The notes under the pieces are model-generated. The model ran no database searches. It was given only the letters and a program-made list of their open reading frames with translations, and was not told the DNA's origin. Below are positions 41,278 to 56,559 of a DNA stretch of 64,000 nucleotides, piece after piece. This DNA comes from Pontibacillus sp. HMF3514 (GTDB lineage: Bacteria > Bacillota > Bacilli > Bacillales > BH030062): the NCBI RefSeq assembly GCF_009858175.1, contig NZ_CP047393.1:1-64000 (forward strand), written 5' to 3'. Position 1 is the stretch's first letter; the number at the start of each line of letters is the position of its first letter. Made by a program: the position numbers and the translations under genes.

Positions 41278-41298
41278 TTTATATAAGTAAAAGATTTT

Positions 41299-41328
41299 TT
41301 GAAAACCAAGGCTTTTTTTCGGTATAAT
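41299..41328 (+). promoter_or_regulatory. Promoter of dnaX
   Basis: TTGAAA (41299-41304) and TATAAT (41323-41328) lie 18 bases apart, 31 bases before the dnaX ATG. Confidence 0.7.
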
Positions 41329-41359
41329 TAGGAAGAAACCAAAAAGGAGAACGAGGACA

Positions 41360-43060
41360 ATGAGTTATCAGGCGTTATATCGCGTATGGCGACCAAGAAA
41401 CTTTTCTGATGTTGTCGGACAATCACATATCACGCGTACACTTCAAAATGCGATCGTACAAGAAAAGTTTTCTCATGCCTATTTGTTCTCAGGACCTCGA
41501 GGAACAGGGAAAACAAGTGCGGCAAAGATCTTTTCAAAAGCTGTTAACTGTGAGCGTGGACCTGCTAAGGAACCTTGTAATGAGTGTTCAGCTTGTGTTG
41601 GTATTCAAGATGGTTCCGTTTCTGATGTCATTGAAATTGATGCAGCCTCTAACAACGGCGTAGAACAAATTCGTGATATTCGTGACAAGGTTAAATACGC
41701 TCCAAGTGCAGTACAATACAAGGTTTACATTGTCGATGAGGTGCATATGCTTTCGATTGGGGCTTTTAACGCATTATTGAAAACGTTAGAAGAACCACCT
41801 AAACATGTGATATTCATTCTTGCAACGACAGAACCGCATAAAATTCCGCTAACGATTATTTCTCGATGTCAGCGCTTTGATTTCAAACGGATTTCACAAC
41901 GTTCAATGGTCGAGCGAATGGAGTATATCGCCCAGGAAGAAAGTATCCCTGTTTCGAAAGATGCCCTTGAAGCTGTAGCTCTTTCAGCTGAAGGTGGTAT
42001 GAGGGACTCCTTAAGCTTGTTGGACCAAGCGATCTCCTATAGTGAAGAACAAGTTACGATAGAAGATGTTCTAGCTGTAACTGGATCGGTTTCTCAACAA
42101 AAGCTAGCAGGTGTCGTTCAGGCATTACAACAAAATGAAGTGAAAGAAGCCTTACAGTTTGTCGATTCCCTCATTCAAGAAGGGAAAGATCCGGGACGTT
42201 TCATCTTTGATTTAATTTATTACTTGCGAGATCTTTTACTCTTTCAAAGTGCGCCTGGTTTAGAGGGGATTTTGGAACGAGCTATCCCAGATGATGCGTT
42301 TAAGCAACTCAGTTCAGAATTGCAACCGAATTGGATCCAACAAACGATCTCTACATTAAATCAGTGTCAGCAGGAAATGAAATGGACAACAAGTCCGAAG
42401 GTTTTCATTGAAATTGCTATGTTAAACATTTGTGATATTCAATCAGCACCAGCGAATTCTCAAGTGGCGATCGAACCTGAATCTGTACAAAAGCTACAGA
42501 AAAAAGTGGATGAGCTAGAGAAGAAGCTTTCAAACATACAACAAGCACCTGCAAATGCGACACAATCACAGCCAGAGCAGAAACGTCCGCAGCAAAGAAC
42601 GAGAAGAAATCAGTATAAGGTTCCTTATGAACGCATACGACATGTATTGAATGAAGCTTCGAAACAAGATTTAAAAGCTGTCCAAACACAGTGGGCTAGC
42701 TTTATGGAATCCTTGAAGCAAAACAGTCCACCTGCACATGCGCGATTAATGAATAGTAAACCTCGCGCTGCATCGGACCATGCTATTGTGTTATCGTTTA
42801 AATATGAAATTCATTGCTCATTAGCTCTTGAAAACCAAGAGGTCATTCAACAGTTATTAGCTGATCATCTAGGGAAAGAGGTTCAAATCATCCCAATTCC
42901 TGAAGATAATTGGCAAGAGTTAAGAGAAGAATATGTACAAAAACAACGTCATCAGGAACAATCTCAAGAGGGTGAAGAGGCTGAGCCTCAAGAAGACCCA
43001 CTTATTGCAGAGGCACGTAAGCTTGTTGGCGAAGATTTATTAGAAATCCAAGAAGAATAA
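41360..43060 (+). CDS. dnaX: DNA polymerase III subunits gamma/tau
   Basis: DnaX is the ATPase of the clamp loader. The 566 residues have the AAA+ module with Walker [10 protein letters not shown] (about 45-53), a zinc module with C-x8-C-x2-C-x2-C ([16 protein letters not shown]), Walker B VDEVHML and sensor 1 [11 protein letters not shown] Gln/Glu-rich linker (about 370-420) leads to the tau-specific C-terminal domain. The RBS AAAAGGAGAACGAGG is strong. ebfC and recR follow on the same transcript. Confidence 0.97.
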   Translation: MSYQALYRVWRPRNFSDVVGQSHITRTLQNAIVQEKFSHAYLFSGPRGTGKTSAAKIFSKAVNCERGPAKEPCNECSACVGIQDGSVSDVIEIDAASNNGVEQIRDIRDKVKYAPSAVQYKVYIVDEVHMLSIGAFNALLKTLEEPPKHVIFILATTEPHKIPLTIISRCQRFDFKRISQRSMVERMEYIAQEESIPVSKDALEAVALSAEGGMRDSLSLLDQAISYSEEQVTIEDVLAVTGSVSQQKLAGVVQALQQNEVKEALQFVDSLIQEGKDPGRFIFDLIYYLRDLLLFQSAPGLEGILERAIPDDAFKQLSSELQPNWIQQTISTLNQCQQEMKWTTSPKVFIEIAMLNICDIQSAPANSQVAIEPESVQKLQKKVDELEKKLSNIQQAPANATQSQPEQKRPQQRTRRNQYKVPYERIRHVLNEASKQDLKAVQTQWASFMESLKQNSPPAHARLMNSKPRAASDHAIVLSFKYEIHCSLALENQEVIQQLLADHLGKEVQIIPIPEDNWQELREEYVQKQRHQEQSQEGEEAEPQEDPLIAEARKLVGEDLLEIQEE

Positions 43061-43073
43061 AGGAGGTACTGCC

Positions 43074-43394
43074 ATGAAGGGTGGTATGGGAAACATGAAT
43101 AATATGATGAAACAAATGCAAAAGATGCAAAAGAAGATGGAGAAAGCTCAAGAAGAACTTCACGAAATGACGTTTGAATCCACTGCAGGTGGCGGAATGG
43201 TTAAGGTAGTTGCAAATGGTAAAAAACAAATTACAGACGTTGAAATTCAAGAAGACGTTGTAGACCCTGATGATGTAGATATGCTTCAAGACCTTATCCT
43301 TACTGCAACAAATGATGTTATTAAGCAAGTAGAAGATAAAACAAACGATACAATGGGACAATTCACTAAAGGGATGAATATCCCTGGAATGTAG
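43074..43394 (+). CDS. ebfC: Nucleoid-associated protein EbfC/YbaB family
   Basis: This is a 106-residue YbaB/EbfC protein, a small dimeric DNA-binding protein always found between dnaX and recR. The N-terminus is Met/Gly/Asn-rich and helical ([18 protein letters not shown]). The conserved centre is [30 protein letters not shown] precedes the ATG. It starts 13 bases after dnaX and ends 11 bases before recR, so it is in the same operon. Confidence 0.94.
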   Translation: MKGGMGNMNNMMKQMQKMQKKMEKAQEELHEMTFESTAGGGMVKVVANGKKQITDVEIQEDVVDPDDVDMLQDLILTATNDVIKQVEDKTNDTMGQFTKGMNIPGM

Positions 43395-43405
43395 GGGGTA
43401 GTTGA

Positions 43406-44002
43406 ATGTATTATCCAGAACCTATTTCCAAATTAATCGATAGTTTTACAAAATTGCCAGGGATAGGCCCAAAGACGGCTGCGCGCCTGGCTTTTTTTGT
43501 GTTAGAGATGGAAGAAGACGATGTACTGGATTTTGCAAAATCGCTCGTAAATGCTAAACGTGAACTCACACACTGTTCAACTTGTGGTCATATTACCGAC
43601 CAGGACCCTTGTGCGATTTGTCAGGATGAAGAACGTGATAGCTCAGTTATCTGTGTAGTTCAAGATCCAAAAGACGTTATTGCTATGGAAAAGATGAAAG
43701 ATTTCAGTGGTCGATATCACGTGTTACATGGAGCTATATCACCAATGGATGGTGTAGGTCCAGAGGATATTAATATATCAAGCCTAATTAACCGCCTGAA
43801 AGACGAGGGGGTTGAAGAGCTTATTGTTGCAACTAACCCAAACATTGAAGGGGAAGCAACAGCTATGTATATTTCACGGTTAGTAAAACCTGCTGGAATC
43901 CGTATTTCACGAATTGCTCATGGACTCCCTGTAGGTGGAGACCTTGAATACGCTGATGAAGTAACCTTATCCAAAGCCCTAGAAGGTAGAAGGGAACTAT
44001 AG
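43406..44002 (+). CDS. recR: Recombination protein RecR
   Basis: RecR works with RecO and RecF in loading RecA at gaps. The 198 residues have the helix-hairpin-helix [14 protein letters not shown], a zinc finger (C-x2-C...C-x2-[17 protein letters not shown]), and a Toprim domain ([17 protein letters not shown], then [13 protein letters not shown]). The RBS GGGGGTAG lies before the ATG. yaaL and bofA follow closely. Confidence 0.97.
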   Translation: MYYPEPISKLIDSFTKLPGIGPKTAARLAFFVLEMEEDDVLDFAKSLVNAKRELTHCSTCGHITDQDPCAICQDEERDSSVICVVQDPKDVIAMEKMKDFSGRYHVLHGAISPMDGVGPEDINISSLINRLKDEGVEELIVATNPNIEGEATAMYISRLVKPAGIRISRIAHGLPVGGDLEYADEVTLSKALEGRREL

Positions 44003-44019
44003 AAGTAGGTGTTTCCAAA

Positions 44020-44232
44020 ATGTTTGGTAAGAAAAAAGTGAAAAAAGAAGAATATGATAAAAGGCTTCTTCAAGACCTTCAACGTCTAAAAGAAGAGGTA
44101 GCAACCCTGAGGAAGATCATGAAACACAGCGTCGATATGAGTTCTACCGGTGCAAATGATCTTGCAATAGCAGAATGTAAATATTTTTATCTATTAAGAG
44201 AGGCGCGCAATCGAAACATAAGTGCCCGATAA
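44020..44232 (+). CDS. yaaL: YaaL family protein (DUF2508)
   Basis: This 70-residue protein is highly charged at the start (FGKKKVKKEEYDKRLLQDLQRLKEEV) and predicted helical or coiled coil. It matches YaaL, which lies between recR and bofA in Bacillus. The function is unknown. The ATG follows recR by 17 bases with RBS GTAGGTG. The usual C-terminal AR end (NRNISAR) is present. Confidence 0.85.
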   Translation: MFGKKKVKKEEYDKRLLQDLQRLKEEVATLRKIMKHSVDMSSTGANDLAIAECKYFYLLREARNRNISAR

Positions 44233-44302
44233 CAATAGAAGTTCTTTTCCTCCTTGTTTGTTCATAGAATACATCAAAAGGACAAGCAAAGGAGGGTTTT
44301 GT

Positions 44303-44566
44303 TTGAGCTCAACAATTATCGTTATTTCTATTGTACTTCTTATTGGAATACTGTTAATAGCTGGAGCACCGTTAAAACCTATGAAGTTTTTGGCTAATGG
44401 GGCAGTAAAAGTCGTCATTGGTGTGTTGTTTATTTTCTTCTTTAACGTTTTCGGAGCTTCAATGGGATTACACATTCCTATTAATGTGTTCACAGCTTTG
44501 ATTTCGGGTTTTCTAGGTTTACCAGGTTTAGCTTCTCTCGTAGCCATTCATCTTTTTGTTTTATAG
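44303..44566 (+). CDS. bofA: Pro-sigma-K processing inhibitor BofA
   Basis: BofA is a mother-cell membrane protein that, with SpoIVFA, holds the SpoIVFB protease inactive until the forespore signals. RBS AAAGGAGGG fits the TTG at 44303, giving 87 residues, the length of B. subtilis BofA. Two or three hydrophobic helices and the conserved NVFGASMGLHIPINVFTALISG are visible. The longer open frame upstream has no RBS. Its presence is strong evidence for sporulation. It is followed by a terminator and the rRNA operon. Confidence 0.94.
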   Translation: MSSTIIVISIVLLIGILLIAGAPLKPMKFLANGAVKVVIGVLFIFFFNVFGASMGLHIPINVFTALISGFLGLPGLASLVAIHLFVL

Positions 44567-44607
44567 GTACACTTGAATCCTCTAGTAAAAAACATATAAT
44601 CTTGTTA

Positions 44608-44639
44608 GGGTAGGGAGTCTTGTTTCCTTACCTTTTTTC
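44608..44639 (+). terminator. Terminator after bofA
   Basis: GGTAGGGA pairs with TCCTTACC (one G-T pair) around an 8-base loop, followed by six Ts. It closes the dnaX-bofA transcript before the rRNA promoters. Confidence 0.78.
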
Positions 44640-44680
44640 ATGGGAATCACAAAAAAATAATAAAAAATGCTTTTTTTCTA

Positions 44681-44815
44681 TTGCATACGATTTGTGTGCG
44701 TGGTACATTATTAATTGTCGCATTGAGAGCGGCAACGCAAAACATTCGAAAGAAACAAATCAAATAAACTTTTTTCAAAAAAGTTATTGACTCTCTTTCG
44801 GACAGATGATATATT
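44681..44815 (+). promoter_or_regulatory. Tandem rRNA promoters P1 and P2
   Basis: P1: TTGCAT (44681-44686), 17 bases, TACATT (44704-44709). P2: TTGACT (44787-44792), 17 bases, TATATT (44810-44815). Tandem promoters about 105 bases apart with AT-rich DNA upstream are usual for Bacillus rrn operons. The leader between P2 and 16S is about 130 bases. Confidence 0.85.
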
Positions 44816-44954
44816 AATTGAGTCGCTGTTTTAAGGCGACGAAATAAAAGAAACACTATTTGATCCTTGAAAACTGAACGAAACGACATGTTACGTCAAT
44901 GAATTACTTTTTTATTTTAAAAGCCAGACATCATTTTGATGCAAAGGCGAACTC

Positions 44955-49614
<4,660 letters not shown>

Positions 49615-49684
49615 TATCTCTATTGAAAAAAACGTTATGATGTCTCTTATCTAGTTTTGAAGGTATATCCTTCAACTACATAGG

Positions 49685-49800
49685 TTTGGTGGCTTTGGCG
49701 AAGAGGTCACACCTGTTCCCATGCCGAACACAGAAGTTAAGCTCTTCAGCGCCAATGGTAGTCGGGGTTTCGCCCCCGCAAGAGTAGGACGCCGCCAAGC
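49685..49800 (+). rRNA. 5S ribosomal RNA
   Basis: The 116-base sequence starts TTTGGTGGCTTTGGCGAAGA and ends GACGCCGCCAAGC, with helix I ends complementary (TTGGTGGC / GCCGCCAA). It has the conserved CCGAACACAGAAGTTAAGCT. Confidence 0.97.
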
Positions 49801-49809
49801 ACATTTGAA

Positions 49810-49840
49810 AACCAGAAGAATTCGTTCTTCTGGTTTTTTT
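49810..49840 (+). terminator. rRNA operon terminator
   Basis: AACCAGAAGAA / TTCTTCTGGTTTTTTT forms an 11-bp stem with a 4-base loop, ten bases after 5S. Confidence 0.93.
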
Positions 49841-49980
49841 GTGTGCAGAATTAAAGAGCCGTAAACGTAAATAAGAATGATCTTCCATACGAATCTTTTA
49901 AAAGATCTTAAATTTTTTCAAAGATTCATTGTATATTTTCCGTTAGATTAGGAGAGACTATTGTAACGGAGGTGTTATTG

Positions 49981-50172
49981 ATGAGCGAGGAAAATAAATG
50001 TAAGATGTGTGGCATTTGTGATACAGAGAAAGATCATGGGATTCATTTATATAACATGTTTATTTGTAATGAATGTGAGAAAGAAATTATACAGACAGAG
50101 CCAAGTGAACAAAAGTATCATTACTTTTTAAAAAAAATGAGATCCATTAATCAAACAACACAATATTCATAG
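49981..50172 (+). CDS. csfB: Anti-sigma factor CsfB (Gin)
   Basis: CsfB/Gin binds and inhibits sigma-G (and sigma-E) to time forespore gene expression. The 63 residues carry the zinc-finger pattern CKMCGICD and CNEC, then the conserved SEQKYHYFLKKMRSI and an end YS like B. subtilis Gin. RBS CGGAGGTG places the start at ATG 49981. It lies just after the rRNA operon, as in B. subtilis. The xpaC and yaaN genes that follow there are missing here. Confidence 0.92.
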   Translation: MSEENKCKMCGICDTEKDHGIHLYNMFICNECEKEIIQTEPSEQKYHYFLKKMRSINQTTQYS

Positions 50173-50180
50173 ACTATGAT

Positions 50181-50207
50181 TCCGGACCGATATGTTCGGT
50201 TTTTTTC
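50181..50207 (+). terminator. Rho-independent terminator after csfB
   Basis: ACCGA / TCGGT closes a 5-base loop and is followed by seven Ts. Confidence 0.75.
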
Positions 50208-50302
50208 TTGTTTATATGATAACTTGTCATAAATCTACCTATTTCCTTATTACGATGATAGAATAGAACAACAAATGAAATCGGAAAAGAGGAATTTCAG
50301 AT

Positions 50303-51760
50303 ATGTACGAGCGACCGAATCAACATGAGACCCCTTTATATGATGCATTAGTTCAACATAGTCAACGAAAACCATATTCTTTTCATGTGCCTGGTCACAA
50401 AAGTGGTTCGATCCTCCCAAGTAAAGCAGAAAAACACTTCCGAGGTATTTTAGAAATTGACCTAACTGAAATAACAGGGTTAGATGATCTACACCATCCA
50501 GAAGAGTCGATTAAAGAAGCTCAAGATTTACTATCCACCTATTTTGGTTCCAAACATTCATTTTTCTTAATTGGTGGTAGTACAGCGGGCAATCTTGCAA
50601 TGATTCGGGCAACTTATCAAGAGGGAAAGCCGTTTTTGGTTCAACGGAATTGTCATAAATCAATTATCCATGCCTTAGAACTATCTGGTGCCCATCCAGT
50701 TTTTCTACACCCAATCTTCGAGCAAGAGACAGGTCGATATGGACCTGTCTCAAGTCAACAGGTTGAAGAGGCCCTGAGAGAATTTCCGGATGCTGCTGGC
50801 TTAATCTTAACTTATCCAGACTATTATGGGAGAGCGTATGACCTTAAATCTATGATCGAACACGCTCATGATAAAAGTGTTCCTGTATTAATAGATGAAG
50901 CGCATGGTGTACATTTTTCTTTAGGAGAACCTGTGCCTCCTTCATCACTTCATTTAGGAGCTGATGTTGTCGTGCAGTCCGCTCACAAAATGTCGCCTGC
51001 AATGACTATGGGAGCATACTTACATATAGGAAGTAATAGGATTGAGAAGCAGAAAATCTCTACGTATCTACAGATGTTTCAATCTAGTTCACCCTCTTAT
51101 CCTATTATGGCCTCTCTTGATATAGCAAGATGTTATTTAGCTACCTTTACTCAAGAGGAATTAGCAAATTCTTTTGAGTATGTAAAAGAAATAAGAGAAG
51201 TGCTTCAATCTTATCCATTGTGGGAGGTACTTCCTTCTGAACCCGGAATTGATGACCCTTTTAAAGTCACATTACAAGTGAAGAAAACCTACGGTGCTAG
51301 GCTTGTATCACAACTTCTTGAGAAAGAAGGAATCTATCCAGAGTTAGTAACGGACAATCAAATTTTACTTCTACTAGGTCTAGAACCAACAGTTAGCATT
51401 TCATCTTTAAAAGCACATTTGCAAAATGTTTATTCAAATTGTAGTGCTACCCACTTAGAAGCACATGCTACAATAGAACAAGGTGTTATACATGTGGAAC
51501 AACCAAGGTACCAAAAGCTCGCCTATTCTTACCTAGCCTTAGATCGAATGCAACCCACTTTTCTGCCATGGTCAGAGGTGGAGGGAAAGATTGCTAGTTA
51601 TTCCGTTATCCCTTATCCACCAGGGATTCCGCTTATAATGAAAGGAGAGCGTATTCAGCCTTTCCAGATTAATCAAGTGAAACAGATACTGGAAAAGGAT
51701 GTTCACATTCAAACTCAAGAGTCTAACATACAAGAGGGTATTCACATTTATATAGAGTAA
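50303..51760 (+). CDS. yaaO: Orn/Lys/Arg decarboxylase-family PLP enzyme (YaaO-like)
   Basis: This is a 485-residue PLP enzyme of the short ornithine/lysine/arginine decarboxylase type. It shows HVPGHKSG near the start, FFLIGGSTAGNLAMI, the PLP Asp in IDEAHGVHFSLGEP and the Schiff-base Lys in VQSAHKMSPAMTMGAYL. Relatives include SpeA and YaaO of B. subtilis; the position before tmk is that of yaaO. Which amino acid it decarboxylates is not shown. It is likely the first gene of the tmk operon, as tmk starts 12 bases after it. Confidence 0.9.
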   Translation: MYERPNQHETPLYDALVQHSQRKPYSFHVPGHKSGSILPSKAEKHFRGILEIDLTEITGLDDLHHPEESIKEAQDLLSTYFGSKHSFFLIGGSTAGNLAMIRATYQEGKPFLVQRNCHKSIIHALELSGAHPVFLHPIFEQETGRYGPVSSQQVEEALREFPDAAGLILTYPDYYGRAYDLKSMIEHAHDKSVPVLIDEAHGVHFSLGEPVPPSSLHLGADVVVQSAHKMSPAMTMGAYLHIGSNRIEKQKISTYLQMFQSSSPSYPIMASLDIARCYLATFTQEELANSFEYVKEIREVLQSYPLWEVLPSEPGIDDPFKVTLQVKKTYGARLVSQLLEKEGIYPELVTDNQILLLLGLEPTVSISSLKAHLQNVYSNCSATHLEAHATIEQGVIHVEQPRYQKLAYSYLALDRMQPTFLPWSEVEGKIASYSVIPYPPGIPLIMKGERIQPFQINQVKQILEKDVHIQTQESNIQEGIHIYIE

Positions 51761-51772
51761 AGGAGAATCATC

Positions 51773-52814
<1,042 letters not shown>

Positions 52815-52845
52815 TGAATAAGGCGATGGAAAGGAAGATCACAAG

Positions 52846-53286
52846 ATGAAGATCGGTCAGGAGCTGCGTTCACAACTTGAATCCACCCAACAACATACTA
52901 GACCGACCACAGCGAATGGAAAAGGCTTTGACTCTTTAGTCCAGACTCAATCGAATAAGATGCGGGAAGAAGAGCTGAAACGTCTTATGACTGATATTAC
53001 GAAGCAAGGAGAAAAGGTTGCCCGTTTTCGCTCATTTAAAGATTTAGCTCGCTACAAAAGACTTGTGAAGTCATTTGTAGAAGAATCCGTGCAATACGGA
53101 ATGGACCTAAAACAGTCTCATAGCTGGAGTATGGAGGGAGAAAATCGTAAGCTAACATTAGTACGCTCTGTGGATGAGAAGCTTAATGAGCTTACAGATG
53201 CTGTCCTTCAACAAGAAACAAAATCCATTGATGTGTTAGGAATCATCGGAGAAGTTAAAGGACTATTAGTGAACTTATATACGTAA
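52846..53286 (+). CDS. yaaR: YaaR family protein (DUF327)
   Basis: This 146-residue helical protein lies between darA and holB, as yaaR does in B. subtilis. It is rich in charged residues with a conserved middle ITKQGEKVARFRSFKDLARYKRLVKSFVEE. No enzyme motif, signal or membrane segment is seen, and its function is unknown. RBS GGAAAGGAAGATC precedes the ATG. It follows darA by 31 bases. Confidence 0.87.
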   Translation: MKIGQELRSQLESTQQHTRPTTANGKGFDSLVQTQSNKMREEELKRLMTDITKQGEKVARFRSFKDLARYKRLVKSFVEESVQYGMDLKQSHSWSMEGENRKLTLVRSVDEKLNELTDAVLQQETKSIDVLGIIGEVKGLLVNLYT

Positions 53287-53299
53287 GGTCGTGACATAC

Positions 53300-54286
53300 A
53301 TGCAAACTTGGACCAGCATGGCAGATATCCAACCAAATGTGACGAAAATGCTCATGAATAGCATCAAGAAAGATCGGATCTCTCATGCCTATCTGTTTCA
53401 AGGTTCACGCGGAACAGGGAAAATGGAGATGAGTCTACTTTTTGCCAAGAGCTTTTTCTGTGCCTATCGGGATGGAGTTGAGCCTTGTCACTCTTGTAAA
53501 GACTGTAACAGAATCGAATCAGGAAATCACCCTGATGTTCATGTTATACAACCTGAAGGACAGTCCATCAAAAAAGAACAAATTCTTCACCTTCAAAAAG
53601 AATTTACTTATACAGGGTTGGAATCAAATCAAAAAGTCTATATTGTTGAAGATGCTGACACGATGACGGTGAACGCATCCAATCGTCTTTTAAAGTTTTT
53701 AGAAGAGCCAAGTCGTCAAACAGTAGCTATGCTCCTAACTGAGAATGGGCAGTCGCTACTGGATACCATTCGTTCACGTTGTCAGGTCATGGCCTTTCAA
53801 CCTTTGAATCCTCATCAATTTACACAGAAGCTCATAGATGAAGGGATTCCAGAGTCTTCTGCTCGTTTGATGAGTGCTATAACGAATAATTTGGAAGAAG
53901 CGATTGAGTTGAGTAACGATGAGTGGTTTGCGAAGGCTCGAAAGTTAGTGATACAATTAATTGAAGTGCTTCAAGACAAACCCAGTGAAGCCTTCTTATT
54001 TATCCATAATCATTGGATGACTCATTTTAAAGACCGTGATTCATTGAACATGGGACTTGATTTGCTTATGCTATGGTATAAGGACCTTGTTTACGAACAT
54101 GTGGGTCATGAGTCATCGATTGTTTATATTAAAGAAAGGGAACGGCTTCAGGCTAGTTCCTATAAATGGTCAAAGCAGCATGCACGTGATGCTTTAACCC
54201 ATATCCTAGAGGCAAAACGGAAGTTATTTTCCAATGTTCATCCAACCCTAGTGATGGAACAACTCTTGCTTCAAATACAGAGGTGA
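53300..54286 (+). CDS. holB: DNA polymerase III delta-prime subunit
   Basis: HolB is the delta-prime subunit of the clamp loader. The 328 residues have an AAA+ module related to DnaX, with GSRGTGKMEMS in the P-loop place, a zinc module (CHSCKDC) and the conserved LKFLEEPSRQTVAMLLT segment. The RBS AAGGT fits the ATG at 53300 better than the GTG at 53291. It follows yaaR and overlaps the start region of ricT. Confidence 0.93.
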   Translation: MQTWTSMADIQPNVTKMLMNSIKKDRISHAYLFQGSRGTGKMEMSLLFAKSFFCAYRDGVEPCHSCKDCNRIESGNHPDVHVIQPEGQSIKKEQILHLQKEFTYTGLESNQKVYIVEDADTMTVNASNRLLKFLEEPSRQTVAMLLTENGQSLLDTIRSRCQVMAFQPLNPHQFTQKLIDEGIPESSARLMSAITNNLEEAIELSNDEWFAKARKLVIQLIEVLQDKPSEAFLFIHNHWMTHFKDRDSLNMGLDLLMLWYKDLVYEHVGHESSIVYIKERERLQASSYKWSKQHARDALTHILEAKRKLFSNVHPTLVMEQLLLQIQR

Positions 54287-54291
54287 TCACG

Positions 54292-55119
54292 ATGGTTGAA
54301 GTAGTTGGTGTAAGATTCAAGCAGGCAGGAAAGATATACTATTTTGACCCAGATGATTACCAAATAACGGATTCTGACTATGTCATCGTTGAAACCGTAC
54401 GAGGCATTGAGTTCGGAAAAGTGGTAATCGCTCAAAAACAAGTAGAAGAAGAGGATATTGTCCTGCCACTCAAAAAAGTCATTCGTAAAGCGGATGAAAA
54501 AGATAAATTAACGGTTTCTGAGAATAAGCAAAATGCCCAGGAAGCATTTGATGTTTGTGCCAAGAAAATTTCTGAGCACAAACTAGATATGAAGCTAGTA
54601 GATGTTGAATACACATTTGACCGCAATAAAGTAATCTTTTACTTTACAGCTGATGGTCGTGTAGACTTCCGAAATCTTGTTAAAGATTTAGCTTCCGTGT
54701 TCAAAACACGTATTGAATTGCGCCAAATTGGCGTTCGTGACGAGGCGAAAATGTTAGGTGGAATCGGTCCATGTGGCCGTATGCTGTGTTGTTCAACCTT
54801 CTTAGGCGACTTTGAGCCTGTATCCATAAAAATGGCGAAAGATCAGAACTTATCCTTAAATCCAGCCAAAATTTCAGGTTTATGTGGACGCTTAATGTGC
54901 TGTCTGAAATATGAGAATGATGATTATGAAACAGCAAAACGTGACTTACCTGACATGGGTGAGGATGTTAAAACACCACAAGGAACTGGAAAAGTGGTTG
55001 GTTTAAACATTTTAGAACGCGTTATTCAAATTGAAATTCCAGATAAAGACCGCGTATTAGAATATACATTAGACGAACTCATTGAGGAAGGTGCATTACC
55101 GACTCAGGCCACAGAATAA
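54292..55119 (+). CDS. ricT: RicT (YaaT), PSP1-domain protein of the RicAFT complex
   Basis: RicT, with RicA and RicF, forms an Fe-S-containing complex that stimulates RNase Y mRNA maturation and helps sporulation and competence. RBS GAGGTGATC, overlapping the holB end, selects the ATG at 54292 and gives 275 residues, the known length. The PSP1 domain includes [21 protein letters not shown] and [16 protein letters not shown], with the paired CC motifs likely to be cluster ligands. It is part of the tmk-yabA operon. Confidence 0.96.
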   Translation: MVEVVGVRFKQAGKIYYFDPDDYQITDSDYVIVETVRGIEFGKVVIAQKQVEEEDIVLPLKKVIRKADEKDKLTVSENKQNAQEAFDVCAKKISEHKLDMKLVDVEYTFDRNKVIFYFTADGRVDFRNLVKDLASVFKTRIELRQIGVRDEAKMLGGIGPCGRMLCCSTFLGDFEPVSIKMAKDQNLSLNPAKISGLCGRLMCCLKYENDDYETAKRDLPDMGEDVKTPQGTGKVVGLNILERVIQIEIPDKDRVLEYTLDELIEEGALPTQATE

Positions 55120-55135
55120 TGAGGTGGATGAAGAC

Positions 55136-55480
55136 GTGAATAAAAAACAAGTACATGAACAAGTCACACATATGGAAGAACAAATTGGACAACTCTATCA
55201 ACAGCTAGGTGATTTAAAAAAACATTTAGGTGAGTTGTTAGAGGAGAATCAGCATTTATCGGTTGAGAACCACCATTTAAGACAACGTCTCGAAAACGGG
55301 CAAGAGCAACAAAAAGGTACGTCCGAACAATCAGAAGCAAAGGGAACATTAGTAGGGGAAGGGTATGATAACTTGGCTCGGTTATACGAGGAAGGTTTTC
55401 ATATTTGTAACCTCCATTTTGGGAGTCCCAGGGATGAAGATTGCTTGTTTTGCCTCTCGTTTCTAAATAAAAAGAAATGA
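55136..55480 (+). CDS. yabA: Initiation control protein YabA
   Basis: YabA limits replication initiation by contacting DnaA and DnaN. The 114 residues start with a leucine-zipper coiled coil (about 5-65) that forms a tetramer bundle, then a Gln/Glu-rich linker, and end with the zinc-binding domain [28 protein letters not shown] selects the GTG at 55136; the longer frame runs back into ricT. It links this operon to the replication genes at the window start. Confidence 0.93.
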   Translation: MNKKQVHEQVTHMEEQIGQLYQQLGDLKKHLGELLEENQHLSVENHHLRQRLENGQEQQKGTSEQSEAKGTLVGEGYDNLARLYEEGFHICNLHFGSPRDEDCLFCLSFLNKKK

Positions 55481-55486
55481 TCGTAA

Positions 55487-55522
55487 CGTCAGCCTTTCCT
55501 TATTTTATAGGGAAGGCTTTAT
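55487..55522 (+). terminator. Terminator-like hairpin after yabA
   Basis: AGCCTTTCC and GGGAAGGCT pair around an AT-rich loop, followed by TTTATTTAT. It may end part of the operon transcripts. Confidence 0.65.
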
Positions 55523-55553
55523 TTATAGGTTTGTATTGAGGTGACAAATAGTA

Positions 55554-56297
55554 GTGGTTAAACTATATGATGATGAACGAATTGATTATTTGTTAGCAGA
55601 GGAAGATATGCAAGTCATTCAAAGTTCAAATGTATTTGCCTTCTCGCTCGATGCAGTTTTGCTAGCAAAATTTGCATACCTCCCGATTAAGAGAGGAAAA
55701 ATATTAGATCTCTGCACAGGAAATGGGGTTATTCCTTTATTTTTATCTCGTCGCTCGAATGCTCATATAACTGGGGTTGAAATTCAAGAACGATTATATG
55801 ATATGGCAAAACGGAATGTGGAGCTAAATAATCTTAGTGAACAGGTCTCTATGATTCATGGCGATTTAAAGGATATGCCCTCTTATTATGGCAATAACAA
55901 ATTTGATGTTGTAACCTGTAATCCTCCTTACTTTCAGACACCAGCTGACGATAAAAAAAATATAAATGAACATTTAGCTATTGCTCGTCATGAAATCTAT
56001 TGTTCCTTGGAGGATGTCGTTCAATCCTGCAGTAAGCTTGCGAAGTCAGGTGGGAAAGTCGCAATCGTACATCGCCCGGAGCGCCTGGTCGATTTAATGA
56101 CACTTTTTCGAAAGTATCGCCTTGAACCGAAGCGTATCCAATTCGTTTACCCTAAAGAAGGACGAGATGCGAATATGCTATTAATTGAAGGAGCTCGTGA
56201 TGGTAAGCCTGACCTGAACATCCTTCCTCCATTTTATATTCATAAACAGAACGGAGAATATTCTGATGAAATGAAGGAGGTTCTGTATGGAAGCTAA
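55554..56297 (+). CDS. yabB: tRNA1(Val) (adenine(37)-N6)-methyltransferase family (YabB)
   Basis: This 247-residue SAM-dependent methyltransferase has motif [16 protein letters not shown] and the adenine-N6 catalytic motif VTCNPPYF. It is of the TrmN6/YfiC type that modifies tRNA. GAGGTGACA lies 10 bases before the GTG at 55554. yazA begins 11 bases before its stop, so the two are coupled. Confidence 0.9.
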   Translation: MVKLYDDERIDYLLAEEDMQVIQSSNVFAFSLDAVLLAKFAYLPIKRGKILDLCTGNGVIPLFLSRRSNAHITGVEIQERLYDMAKRNVELNNLSEQVSMIHGDLKDMPSYYGNNKFDVVTCNPPYFQTPADDKKNINEHLAIARHEIYCSLEDVVQSCSKLAKSGGKVAIVHRPERLVDLMTLFRKYRLEPKRIQFVYPKEGRDANMLLIEGARDGKPDLNILPPFYIHKQNGEYSDEMKEVLYGS

Positions 56298-56559
56298 TCA
56301 TATGGTGTACATCCTTAAATGTAAAGATGGATCTCTTTACACAGGCTACACGAATGACTTTAATCGAAGACTTCGCATGCATGAGCAAGGTAAAGGGGCA
56401 AAATATACAAGAGGAAGAGGTCCTTTTGAAGTAGTCTATAAACAAGCTTTCTTAACGAAGGAAGAGGCGATGCAAGAAGAATATCGTATTAAAAAACTTA
56501 ACCGTCCCTATAAAGAGCAGATGATTTCCTCATATCAAGAAAAGGTGGATTCGAAATGA
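56287..56559 (+). CDS. yazA: GIY-YIG domain protein YazA
   Basis: This is a 90-residue single-domain GIY-YIG nuclease-fold protein (UPF0213 type). The motif reads [27 protein letters not shown], with the YIG place as YTG and the catalytic Arg and later Glu ([16 protein letters not shown]) present. The cellular role is not established. RBS AAGGAGG precedes the ATG. It overlaps yabB and rsmI by a few bases on each side. Confidence 0.93.
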   Translation: MEANHMVYILKCKDGSLYTGYTNDFNRRLRMHEQGKGAKYTRGRGPFEVVYKQAFLTKEEAMQEEYRIKKLNRPYKEQMISSYQEKVDSK

